A stretch of 64,000 nt of DNA from positions 43,369,501 through 43,433,500 of the forward strand of contig CP114481.1 of the NCBI GenBank assembly GCA_027186245.1, read 5' to 3'. The notes beneath the pieces are model-generated. The model was not told the DNA's origin. It worked only from the letters and a program-made list of their open reading frames with translations, and did no database searches. A program made the position numbers and the translations under genes. Origin of the DNA: Coriaria nepalensis (lineage: Eukaryota > Streptophyta > Magnoliopsida > Cucurbitales > Coriariaceae). Positions 1 to 11,633 of the stretch are shown in pieces; position 1 is the stretch's first letter, and the number at the start of each line of letters is the position of its first letter.

Positions 1-32
1 GACTTGCTATGAAATAAGTTATTGACTTGCAA

Positions 33-39
33 TGACTCA
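33..39 (+). other. AP-1/GCN4-type bZIP palindrome, one per monomer (example)
   Basis: The heptamer TGACTCA sits inside the 11-bp pseudo-palindrome AATGACTCATT, which matches the optimal yeast GCN4 and animal AP-1 site; related bZIP sites occur in plants. It is repeated at the same phase in almost all monomers. Scattered exceptions include tgcctca near 1735, tgacaca near 2025, tgattca near 21731 and tgactcg near 38453. The motif match is seen directly. Binding by any protein is inference, and a satellite may carry it simply because the founder monomer did. Confidence 0.5.
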
Positions 40-76
40 TTGAAATGATTTTAAGGTTAAACGAATGCACACTTTC

Positions 77-97
77 CTTACAATGATCATTTGCAAG
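77..97. other. Interrupted dyad around BclI site (example)
   Basis: Arms CTTGCA and TGCAAG are perfect inverted complements separated by nine bases in the common form. The centre holds the palindrome TGATCA, so two nested symmetries overlap. In this first monomer the left arm is changed to cttaca, and in the majority form it is cttgca. The dyad recurs once per monomer. Short dyads are common in centromeric satellites and have been proposed to form non-B structures; no function can be shown here. Confidence 0.55.
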
Positions 98-102
98 TTA
101 TG

Positions 103-115
103 CACAAAACTTGTG
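103..115. other. Short hairpin-capable dyad CACAA-N3-TTGTG (example)
   Basis: Five-base arms CACAA and TTGTG flank a three-base centre, AAC in most monomers. In the diverged right-hand subfamily the centre becomes AAG (aaaagttgtg), leaving the arms intact. The frequent cttctg variant (CACAAAACTTCTG) breaks one arm pair. The symmetry is visible in the sequence, but extrusion or any role is inference. Confidence 0.45.
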
Positions 116-3100
116 TTTGTAGTGCAAAAATAGAATTCGTTCGACTTGCTATGAAATAAGTTATTGACTTGAAATGACTCATTGAAATTATTTTAAGGTT
201 AAACGAATGCACACTTTCCTTGCATTGATCATTTGCAAGTTATGCACAAAACTTGTGTTTCTAGTGCAAAAATAGAATTCGTTGGACTTGCTTTGAATAA
301 AAATATTGACTTGAAATGACTCATTGAAATGATTTTATGGTTAAACAAACGCACACTTTCCTTGCATTGATCATTCGCAAGTTATGCACAAAACTTGTGT
401 TTGTAGTGCAAAATTAGAATTCGGTCGACTTGCTATGAAATAAGTTATTGACTTGCAATGACTCATTGAAATGATTTTAAGGTTAAACGAATGCACACTT
501 TCCTTACAATGATCATTTGCAAGTTATGCACAAAACTTGTGTTTGTAGTGCAAAAATAGAATTCGTTCGACTTGCTATGAAATAAGTTATTGACTTGAAA
601 TGACTCATTGAAATGATTTTAAGGTTAAATGAATGCACACTTTCCTTGCAATGATCATTTGCAAGTTATGCACAAAACTTCTGTTTGCAGTGCAAAAATA
701 GAATTCGTTCGACTTGCTCTGAAATAAGTTATTGACTTGAAATGACTCATTGAAATGATTTTAAGTTAAACGAATGCACACTTTCCTTGCATTGATCATT
801 TGCAAGTTATGCACAAAACTTCTGTTTGTAGTCCAAAAATAGAATTCGTTGGACTTGCTTTGAATAAAAATATTGACTTGAAATGACTCATTGAAATGAT
901 TTTATGGTTAAACGAATGCACACTTTCCTTGCATTGATCATTTGCAAGTTATGCACAAAACTTGTGTTTGTAGTGCAAAAATAGAATTCGTTCGAATTGC
1001 TTTGAAATAAGTTATTGACCTGAAATGACTCATTGAAAAGATTTTAAGGTTAAACGAATGAACACTTTCCTTGCATTGATCATTCGCAAGTTATGCACAA
1101 AACTTGTGTTTGTAGTGCAAAAATAGAATTCGTTCGACTTGCTTTGAAATAAGTTATTGACGTGAAATGACTCATTGAAATGATTTTAAGGTTAAATGAA
1201 TGCACACTTTCCTTGCAATGATCATTTGCAAGTTATGCAGAAAACTTGTGTTTGCAGTGCAAAAATAGAATTCGTTCGACTTGCTTTGAAATAAGTTATT
1301 GACTTGAAATGACTCATTGAAATGATTTTAAATTAAATGAATGCACACTTTCCTTGCATTGATCATTTGCAAGTTATGCACAAAACTTCTGTTTGTAGTG
1401 CAAAAATAGAATTCGTTGGACTTGCTTTGAATAAAAATATTGACTTGAAATGACTCATTGAAATGATTTTATGGTTAAACGAATGCACACTTTCCTTGCA
1501 TTGATCATTTGCAAGTTATGCACAAAACTTGTGTTTGTAGTGCAAAAATAGAATTCGTTCGAATTGCTTTGAAATAAGTTATTGACCTGAAATGACTCAT
1601 TGAAATGATTTTAAGGTTAAACGAATGAACACTTTCCTTGCATTGATCATTCGCAGGTTATGCACGAAACTTGTGTTTGTAGTGCAAAAATAGAATTCGT
1701 TCGACTTGCTATGAAATAAGTTATTGACTTGCAATGCCTCATTGAAATGATTTTAAGGTTAAACGAATGCACACTTTCCTTACAATGATCATTTGCAAGT
1801 TATGCACAAAACTTCTGTTTGTAGTGCAAATATAGAATTCGTTCGACTTGCTTTGAAATAAGATATCGACCTGTAATGACTCATTGAAAAGATTTTAAGG
1901 TTAAACGAATGAACACTTTCCTTGCATTGACCATTCGCAAGTTATGCACAAAACTTGTGTTTGTAGTGCAAAAATAGAATTCGTTCGACTTGCTATGAAA
2001 TAAGTTATTGACTTGAAATGACACATTGAAATGATTTTAAGGTTAAACGAATGAACACTTTCCTTGCATTGATCATTCGCAAGTTATGCACAAAACTTGT
2101 GTTTGTAGTGCAAAAATAGAATTCGTTCGACTTGCTTTGAAATAAGTTATTGACTTGCAATGACTCATTGGAATGATTTTAAGGTTAAACGAATGCACCC
2201 TTTCCTTGCATTGATCATTTGCAAGTTATGCACAAAACTTGTGTTTCTAGTGCAAAAATAGAATTTGTTGGACTTGCTTTGAATAAAAATATTGACTTGA
2301 AATGACTCATTGAAGTGATTTTATGGTTAAACGAATGCACACTTTCCTTGCATTGATCATTTGCAAGTTATGCACAAAACTTCTGTTTGTAGTGCAAAAA
2401 TAGAATTCGTTGGACTTGCTTTGAATAAAAATATTGACATGAAATGACTCATTGAAATGATTTTATGGTTAAACGAATGCACACTTTCCTTGCATTGATC
2501 ATTTGCAAGTTATGCACAAAACTTGTGTTTGTAGTGCAAAGATAGAATTCGTTCGACTTGCTTTCAAATAAGTTATTGACTTGAAATGACTCATAGAAAT
2601 GATTTTAAGGTTAAACGAATGCACAATTTCCTTGCATTGATCATTTGCAAGTTATGCTCAAAACTTGTGTTTCTAGTCCAAAAATAGAATTCATTTGACT
2701 TGCTATGAAATAAGTTATTGACTTGAAATGACTCATTGAATTGATTTTAAGGTTAAAGGAATGCACACTTTCCTTGCAATGATCATTTGCACGTTATGCA
2801 CAAAACTTGTGTTTGTAGTGCAAAAATAGAATTCGTTCGACTTGCTTTGAAATAAGTTATTGACTTGAAATGACTCATTGAAATGATTTTAAGTTAAACG
2901 AATGCACACTTTCCTTGCATTGATCATTTGCAAGTTATGCACAAAACTTCTGTTTTTAGTGCAAAAATAGAATTCGTTCGACTTGCTATGAAGTAAGTTA
3001 TTCACTTGAAATGACTCATTGAAATGATTTTAAGGTTAAACGAATGCACACTTTCCTTGCATTGATCATTTGCAAGTTATGCACAAAACTTGTGTTTGTA

Positions 3101-5249
3101 GTGCAAAGATAGAATTCGTTCGACTTGCTTTGAAATAAGTTATTGACTTGAAATGACTCATTGAAATGATTTTAAGGTTAAACGAATGAACACTTTCCTT
3201 GCATTGATCATTCGCAAGTTATGCACAAAACTTTTGTTTGTAGTGCAAAAATAGAATTCGTTCGATTTGCTATCAAATAAGTTATTGACTTGCAATTACT
3301 CATTGAAATGATTTGAAGGTTAAACGAATGCACACTTTCCTTGCATTGATCATTTGCAAGTTATGCACAAAACTTGTGTTTGTAGTGCAACAATAGAATT
3401 CGTTCGACTTGCTTTGAAATAAGTTATTGACTTGAAATGACTCATTGAAATGATTTTATTGTTAAACGAATGCACACTTTCCTTGCATTGATCATTTGCA
3501 AGTTATGCACAAAACTTGTGTTTGTAGTGCAAAAATAGAATTCGTTCGACTTGCTTTGAAATAAGTTATTGACTTGAAATGACTCATTGAAATGATTTTA
3601 AGGTTAAATGAATGCACACTTTCCTTGCAATGATCATTTGCAAGTTATGCACAAAACTTGTGTTTCTAGTGCAAAAATAGAATTCGTTGGACTTGCTTTG
3701 AATAAAAATATTGACTTGAAATGACTCATTGAAATGATTTTATGGTTAAACAAATGCACACTTTCCTTGCATTGATCATTCGCAAGTTATGCACAAAACT
3801 TGTGTTTGTAGTGCAAAATTAGAATTCGGTCGACTTGCTATGAAATAAGTTATTGACTTGCAATGACTCATTGAAATGATTTTAAGGTTAAACGAATGCA
3901 CACTTTCCTTACAATGATCATTTGCAAGTTATGCACAAAACTTGTGTTTGTAGTGCAAAAATAGAATTCGTTCGACTTGCTATGAAATAAGTTATTGACT
4001 TGAAATGACTCATTGAAATTATTTTAAGGTTAAACGAATGCACACTTTCCTTGCATTGATCATTTGCAAGTTATGCACAAAACTTGTGTTTCTAGTGCAA
4101 AAATAGAATTCGTTGGACTTGCTTTGAATAAAAATATTGACTTGAAATGACTCATTGAAATGATTTTATGGTTAAACAAATGCACACTTTCCTTGCATTG
4201 ATCATTCGCAAGTTATGCACAAAACTTGTGTTTGTAGTGCAAAATTAGAATTCGGTCGACTTGCTATGAAATAAGTTATTGACTTGCAATGACTCATTGA
4301 AATGATTTTAAGGTTAAACGAATGCACACTTTCCTTACAATGATCATTTGCAAGTTATGCACAAAACTTGTGTTTGTAGTGCAAAAATAGAATTCGTTCG
4401 ACTTGCTATGAAATAAGTTATTGACTTGAAATGACTCATTGAAATGATTTTAAGGTTAAATGAATGCACACTTTCCTTGCAATGATCATTTGCAAGTTAT
4501 GCACAAAACTTCTGTTTGCAGTGCAAAAATAGAATTCGTTCGACTTGCTCTAAAATAAGTTATTGACTTGAAATGACTCATTGAAATGATTTTAAGTTAA
4601 ACGAATGCACACTTTCCTTGCATTGATCATTTGCAAGTTATGCACAAAACTTCTGTTTGTAGTCCAAAAATAGAATTCGTTGGACTTGCTTTGAATAAAA
4701 ATATTGACTTGAAATGACTCATTGAAATGATTTTATGGTTAAACGAATGCACACTTTCCTTGCATTGATCATTTGCAAGTTATGCACAAAACTTGTGTTT
4801 GTAGTGCAAAAATAGAATTCGTTCGAATTGCTTTGAAATAAGTTATTGACCTGAAATGACTCATTGAAATGATTTTAAGGTTAAACGAATGAACACTTTC
4901 CTTGCATTGATCATTCGCAAGTTATGCACAAAACTTGTGTTTGTAGTGCAAAAATAGAATTCGTTCGACTTGCTTTGAAATAAGTTATTGACTTGAAATG
5001 ACTCATTGAAATGATTTTAAGGTTAAATGAATGCACACTTTCCTTGCAATGATCATTTGCAAGTTATGCAGAAAACTTGTGTTTGCAGTGCAAAAATAGA
5101 ATTCGTTCGACTTGCTTTGAAATAAGTTATTGACTTGAAATGACTCATTGAAATGATTTTAAATTAAATGAATGCACACTTTCCTTGCATTGATCATTTG
5201 CAAGTTATGCACAAAACTTGTGTTTGTAGTGCAAAGATAGAATTCGTTC

Positions 5250-6525
5250 GACTTGCTTTCAAATAAGTTATTGACTTGAAATGACTCATAGAAATGATTT
5301 TAAGGTTAAACGAATGCACAATTTCCTTGCATTGATCATTTGCAAGTTATGCTCAAAACTTGTGTTTCTAGTCCAAAAATAGAATTCATTTGACTTGCTA
5401 TGAAATAAGTTATTGACTTGAAATGACTCATTGAATTGATTTTAAGGTTAAAGGAATGCACACTTTCCTTGCAATGATCATTTGCACGTTATGCACAAAA
5501 CTTGTGTTTGTAGTGCAAAAATAGAATTCGTTCGACTTGCTTTGAAATAAGTTATTGACTTGAAATGACTCATTGAAATGATTTTAAGTTAAACGAATGC
5601 ACACTTTCCTTGCATTGATCATTTGCAAGTTATGCACAAAACTTCTGTTTTTAGTGCAAAAATAGAATTCGTTCGACTTGCTATGAAGTAAGTTATTCAC
5701 TTGAAATGACTCATTGAAATGATTTTAAGGTTAAACGAATGCACACTTTCCTTGCATTGATCATTTGCAAGTTATGCACAAAACTTGTGTTTGTAGTGCA
5801 AAGATAGAATTCGTTCGACTTGCTTTGAAATAAGTTATTGACTTGAAATGACTCATTGAAATGATTTTAAGGTTAAACGAATGAACACTTTCCTTGCATT
5901 GATCATTCGCAAGTTATGCACAAAACTTTTGTTTGTAGTGCAAAAATAGAATTCGTTCGATTTGCTATCAAATAAGTTATTGACTTGCAATTACTCATTG
6001 AAATGATTTGAAGGTTAAACGAATGCACACTTTCCTTGCATTGATCATTTGCAAGTTATGCACAAAACTTGTGTTTGTAGTGCAACAATAGAATTCGTTC
6101 GACTTGCTTTGAAATAAGTTATTGACTTGAAATGACTCATTGAAATGATTTTATGGTTAAACGAATGCACACTTTCCTTGCATTGATCATTTGCAAGTTA
6201 TGCACAAAACTTGTGTTTGTAGTGCAAAAATAGAATTCGTTCGACTTGCTTTGAAATAAGTTATTGACTTGAAATGACTCATTGAAATGATTTTAAGGTT
6301 AAATGAATGCACACTTTCCTTGCAATGATCATTTGCAAGTTATGCAGAAAACTTGTGTTTGCAGTGCAAAAATAGAATTCGTTCGACTTGCTTTGAAATA
6401 AGTTATTGACTTGAAATGACTCATTGAAATGATTTTAAATTAAATGAATGCACACTTTCCTTGCATTGATCATTTGCAAGTTATGCACAAAACTTGTGTT
6501 TGTAGTGCAAAGATAGAATTCGTTC
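5250..6525. repeat. First copy of nine-monomer tandem duplication inside HOR A copy 2
   Basis: The gcaaagatag / ctttcaaat marker monomer starts at 5250 and again at 6526, a 1,276-bp period. The block ends with the gcagaaaac and aaattaaatg monomers that normally occupy HOR positions 9-10. It is then followed directly by position 19, so the deletion junction itself (position 10 joined to 19) is present twice, just before 5250 and just before 6526. Confidence 0.83.
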
Positions 6526-7802
6526 GACTTGCTTTCAAATAAGTTATTGACTTGAAATGACTCATAGAAATGATTTTAAGGTTAAACGAATGCACAATTT
6601 CCTTGCATTGATCATTTGCAAGTTATGCTCAAAACTTGTGTTTCTAGTCCAAAAATAGAATTCATTTGACTTGCTATGAAATAAGTTATTGACTTGAAAT
6701 GACTCATTGAATTGATTTTAAGGTTAAAGGAATGCACACTTTCCTTGCAATGATCATTTGCACGTTATGCACAAAACTTGTGTTTGTAGTGCAAAAATAG
6801 AATTCGTTCGACTTGCTTTGAAATAAGTTATTGACTTGAAATGACTCATTGAAATGATTTTAAGTTAAACGAATGCACACTTTCCTTGCATTGATCATTT
6901 GCAAGTTATGCACAAAACTTCTGTTTTTAGTGCAAAAATAGAATTCGTTCGACTTGCTATGAAGTAAGTTATTCACTTGAAATGACTCATTGAAATGATT
7001 TTAAGGTTAAACGAATGCACACTTTCCTTGCATTGATCATTTGCAAGTTATGCACAAAACTTGTGTTTGTAGTGCAAAGATAGAATTCGTTCGACTTGCT
7101 TTGAAATAAGTTATTGACTTGAAATGACTCATTGAAATGATTTTAAGGTTAAACGAATGAACACTTTCCTTGCATTGATCATTCGCAAGTTATGCACAAA
7201 ACTTTTGTTTGTAGTGCAAAAATAGAATTCGTTCGATTTGCTATCAAATAAGTTATTGACTTGCAATTACTCATTGAAATGATTTGAAGGTTAAACGAAT
7301 GCACACTTTCCTTGCATTGATCATTGGCAAGTTATGCACAAAACTTGTGTTTGTAGTGCAACAATAGAATTCGTTCGACTTGCTTTGAAATAAGTTATTG
7401 ACTTGAAATGACTCATTGAAATGATTTTATGGTTAAACGAATGCACACTTTCCTTGCATTGATCATTTGCAAGTTATGCACAAAACTTGTGTTTGTAGTG
7501 CAAAAATAGAATTCGTTCGACTTGCTTTGAAATAAGTTATTGACTTGAAATGACTCATTGAAATGATTTTAAGGTTAAATGAATGCACACTTTCCTTGCA
7601 ATGATCATTTGCAAGTTATGCACAAAACTTGTGTTTCTAGTGCAAAAATAGAATTCGTTGGACTTGCTTTGAATAAAAATATTGACTTGAAATGACTCAT
7701 TGAAATGATTTTATGGTTAAACAAATGCACACTTTCCTTGCATTGATCATTCGCAAGTTATGCACAAAACTTGTGTTTGTAGTGCAAAATTAGAATTCGG
7801 TC
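6526..7802. repeat. Second copy of nine-monomer duplication inside HOR A copy 2
   Basis: It repeats the order of 5250-6525 for about seven monomers. It then returns to the canonical end of HOR A: the gtttctag monomer, then the gaataaaaat monomer carrying gcaaaatt and ggtcgac. It differs from the first copy by few bases; for example, 7326 has attggcaag where its partner has atttgcaag. Confidence 0.8.
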
Positions 7803-10800
7803 GACTTGCTATGAAATAAGTTATTGACTTGCAATGACTCATTGAAATGATTTTAAGGTTAAACGAATGCACACTTTCCTTACAATGATCATTTGCAAGT
7901 TATGCACAAAACTTGTGTTTGTAGTGCAAAAATAGAATTCGTTCGACTTGCTATGAAATAAGTTATTGACTTGAAATGACTCATTGAAATTATTTTAAGG
8001 TTAAACGAATGCACACTTTCCTTGCATTGATCATTTGCAAGTTATGCACAAAACTTGTGTTTCTAGTGCAAAAATAGAATTCGTTGGACTTGCTTTGAAT
8101 AAAAATATTGACTTGAAATGACTCATTGAAATGATTTTATGGTTAAACAAATGCACACTTTCCTTGCATTGATCATTCGCAAGTTATGCACAAAACTTGT
8201 GTTTGTAGTGCAAAATTAGAATTCGGTCGACTTGCTATGAAATAAGTTATTGACTTGCAATGACTCATTGAAATGATTTTAAGGTTAAACGAATGTACAC
8301 TTTCCTTACAATGATCATTTGCAAGTTATGCACAAAACTTGTGTTTGTAGTGCAAAAATAGAATTCGTTCGACTTGCTATGAAATAAGTTATTGACTTGA
8401 AATGACTCATTGAAATGATTTTAAGGTTAAATGAATGCACACTTTCCTTGCAATGATCATTTGCAAGTTATGCACAAAACTTCTGTTTGCAGTGCAAAAA
8501 TAGAATTCGTTCGACTTGCTCTAAAATAAGTTATTGACTTGAAATGACTCATTGAAATGATTTTAAGTTAAACGAATGCACACTTTCCTTGCATTGATCA
8601 TTTGCAAGTTATGCACAAAACTTCTGTTTGTAGTCCAAAAATAGAATTCGTTGGACTTGCTTTGAATAAAAATATTGACTTGAAATGACTCATTGAAATG
8701 ATTTTATGGTTAAACGAATGCACACTTTCCTTGCATTGATCATTTGCAAGTTATGCACAAAACTTGTGTTTGTAGTGCAAAAATAGAATTCGTTCGAATT
8801 GCTTTGAAATAAGTTATTGACCTGAAATGACTCATTGAAATGATTTTAAGGTTAAACGAATGAACACTTTCCTTGCATTGATCATTCGCAAGTTATGCAC
8901 AAAACTTGTGTTTGTAGTGCAAAAATAGAATTCGTTCGACTTGCTTTGAAATAAGTTATTGACTTGAAATGACTCATTGAAATGATTTTAAGGTTAAATG
9001 AATGCACACTTTCCTTGCAATGATCATTTGCAAGTTATGCAGAAAACTTGTGTTTGCAGTGCAAAAATAGAATTCGTTCGACTTGCTTTGAAATAAGTTA
9101 TTGACTTGAAATGACTCATTGAAATGATTTTAAATTAAATGAATGCACACTTTCCTTGCATTGATCATTTGCAAGTTATGCACAAAACTTCTGTTTGTAG
9201 TGCAAAAATAGAATTCGTTGGACTTGCTTTGAATAAAAATATTGACTTCAAATGACTCATTGAAATGATTTTATGGTTAAACGAATGCACACTTTCCTTG
9301 CATTGATCATTTGCAAGTTATGCACAAAACTTGTGTTTGTAGTGCAAAAATAGAATTCGTTCGAATTGCTTTGAAATAAGTTATTGACCTGAAATGACTC
9401 ATTGAAATGATTTTAAGGTTAAACGAATGAACACTTTCCTTGCATTGATCATTCGCAGGTTATGCACGAAACTTGTGTTTGTAGTGCAAAAATAGAATTC
9501 GTTCGACTTGCTATGAAATAAGTTATTGACTTGCAATGCCTCATTGAAATGATTTTAAGGTTAAACGAATGCACACTTTCCTTACAATGATCATTTGCAA
9601 GTTATGCACAAAACTTCTGTTTGTAGTGCAAATATAGAATTCGTTCGACTTGCTTTGAAATAAGATATCGACCTGTAATGACTCATTGAAAAGATTTTAA
9701 GGTTAAACGAATGAACACTTTCCTTGCATTGACCATTCGCAAGTTATGCACAAAACTTGTGTTTGTAGTGCAAAAATAGAATTCGTTCGACTTGCTATGA
9801 AATAAGTTATTGACTTGAAATGACACATTGAAATGATTTTAAGGTTAAACGAATGAACACTTTCCTTGCATTGATCATTCGCAAGTTATGCACAAAACTT
9901 GTGTTTGTAGTGCAAAAATAGAATTCGTTCGACTTGCTTTGAAATAAGTTATTGACTTGCAATGACTCATTGGAATGATTTTAAGGTTAAACGAATGCAC
10001 CCTTTCCTTGCATTGATCATTTGCAAGTTATGCACAAAACTTGTGTTTCTAGTGCAAAAATAGAATTTGTTGGACTTGCTTTGAATAAAAATATTGACTT
10101 GAAATGACTCATTGAAGTGATTTTATGGTTAAACGAATGCACACTTTCCTTGCATTGATCATTTGCAAGTTATGCACAAAACTTCTGTTTGTAGTGCAAA
10201 AATAGAATTCGTTGGACTTGCTTTGAATAAAAATATTGACATGAAATGACTCATTGAAATGATTTTATGGTTAAACGAATGCACACTTTCCTTGCATTGA
10301 TCATTTGCAAGTTATGCACAAAACTTGTGTTTGTAGTGCAAAGATAGAATTCGTTCGACTTGCTTTCAAATAAGTTATTGACTTGAAATGACTCATAGAA
10401 ATGATTTTAAGGTTAAACGAATGCACAATTTCCTTGCATTGATCATTTGCAAGTTATGCTCAAAACTTGTGTTTCTAGTCCAAAAATAGAATTCATTTGA
10501 CTTGCTATGAAATAAGTTATTGACTTGAAATGACTCATTGAATTGATTTTAAGGTTAAAGGAATGCACACTTTCCTTGCAATGATCATTTGCACGTTATG
10601 CACAAAACTTGTGTTTGTAGTGCAAAAATAGAATTCGTTCGACTTGCTTTGAAATAAGTTATTGACTTGAAATGACTCATTGAAATGATTTTAAGTTAAA
10701 CGAATGCACACTTTCCTTGCATTGATCATTTGCAAGTTATGCACAAAACTTCTGTTTTTAGTGCAAAAATAGAATTCGTTCGACTTGCTATGAAGTAAGT

Positions 10801-11633
10801 TATTCACTTGAAATGACTCATTGAAATGATTTTAAGGTTAAACGAATGCACACTTTCCTTGCATTGATCATTTGCAAGTTATGCACAAAACTTGTGTTTG
10901 TAGTGCAAAGATAGAATTCGTTCGACTTGCTTTGAAATAAGTTATTGACTTGAAATGACTCATTGAAATGATTTTAAGGTTAAACGAATGAACACTTTCC
11001 TTGCATTGATCATTCGCAAGTTATGCACAAAACTTTTGTTTGTAGTGCGAAAATAGAATTCGTTCGATTTGCTATCAAATAAGTTATTGACTTGCAATTA
11101 CTCATTGAAATGATTTGAAGGTTTAACGAATGCACACTTTCCTTGCATTGATCATTTGCAAGTTATGCACAAAACTTGTGTTTGTAGTGCAACAATAGAA
11201 TTCGTTCGACTTGCTTTGAAATAAGTTATTGACTTGAAATGACTCATTGAAATGATTTTATGGTTAAACGAATGCACACTTTCCTTGCATTGATCATTTG
11301 CAAGTTATGCACAAAACTTGTGTTTGTAGTGCAAAAATAGAATTCGTTCGACTTGCTTTGAAATAAGTTATTGACTTGAAATGACTCATTGAAATGATTT
11401 TAAGGTTAAATGAATGCACACTTTCCTTGCAATGATCATTTGCAAGTTATGCACAAAACTTGTGTTTCTAGTGCAAAAATAGAATTCGTTGGACTTGCTT
11501 TGAATAAAAATATTGACTTGAAATGACTCATTGAAATGATTTTATGGTTAAACAAATGCACACTTTCCTTGCATTGATCATTCGCAAGTTATGCACAAAA
11601 CTTGTGTTTGTAGTGCAAAATTAGAATTCGGTC
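7803..11633. repeat. 27-monomer higher-order repeat A, copy 3
   Basis: It is 3,831 bp, the same length and order as copy 1. The gcaaagatag/ctttcaaat marker is at 10357, which is 2,554 bp into the unit, exactly as in copy 1 (2555). Differences noticed are single bases, for example ctctaaaat instead of ctctgaaat near 8518 and cttcaaatg instead of cttgaaatg near 9247. It lacks the deletion and duplication of copy 2, so those changes are private to copy 2 within this window. Confidence 0.9.

Larger units (their letters stand above)
1..142 (+). repeat. Representative satellite monomer (phase reference)
   Basis: The first monomer starts exactly at the left edge and serves here as phase 1-142. Landmarks by phase are: bZIP-like TGACTCA at 33-39; the 141/142 length-variable segment near 52-60; a 21-nt interrupted dyad at 77-97 enclosing the BclI site TGATCA at 84-89; a second short dyad at 103-115; EcoRI GAATTC at 133-138; and CpGs at 62-63, 138-139 and 142 into base 1 of the next monomer. 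This copy is the 'ctatg / gcaatg / ttacaatg' variant. It recurs as a fixed member of several higher-order repeats. The choice of start is arbitrary; the true unit boundary of a tandem array is undefined. Confidence 0.95.
1..3831. repeat. 27-monomer higher-order repeat A, copy 1
   Basis: Base 1 corresponds to base 3832 and then to 7803 and 11634, each starting the same order of variant monomers. This copy is 27 monomers and 3,831 bp. Early order: 'ctatg/gcaatg'; a gaaattatt variant ending gtttctag; a gaataaaaat variant ending gcaaaatt and ggtcgac (SalI); 'ctatg' again; a ggttaaatg variant; and a ctctg 141-bp variant. The gcaaaatt/ggtcgac marker precedes 427, 3832, 4258, 7803, 8229, 11634 and 12060, always as a pair 426 bp apart from the second copy on. 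Within the unit, 852 and 1419 start similar four-monomer blocks (567 bp), so the HOR contains an older internal duplication. Confidence 0.9.
3832..7802. repeat. Higher-order repeat A, copy 2 (rearranged, 3,971 bp)
   Basis: It starts like copy 1 and follows it for ten monomers. It then jumps at about 5250 to the monomer that in copy 1 begins at 2555 (marker gcaaagatag followed by ctttcaaat). The skipped part is 1,136 bp, exactly eight 142-bp monomers. A nine-monomer segment of 1,276 bp is then tandemly duplicated, with the same marker again at 6526. The net change is +140 bp, which accounts for 3,971 against 3,831. The last nine monomers (6526-7802) match the end of copy 1. Confidence 0.85.

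Noticed and set aside
137..153. Possible CENP-B box at the monomer junction (TTCGTTCGACTTGCT)
   Set aside because: The left half fits the TTCGNNNNA pattern, but the right half needs CGGG and has TGCT, matching one of four. Only six of nine core positions agree, so it is not called.
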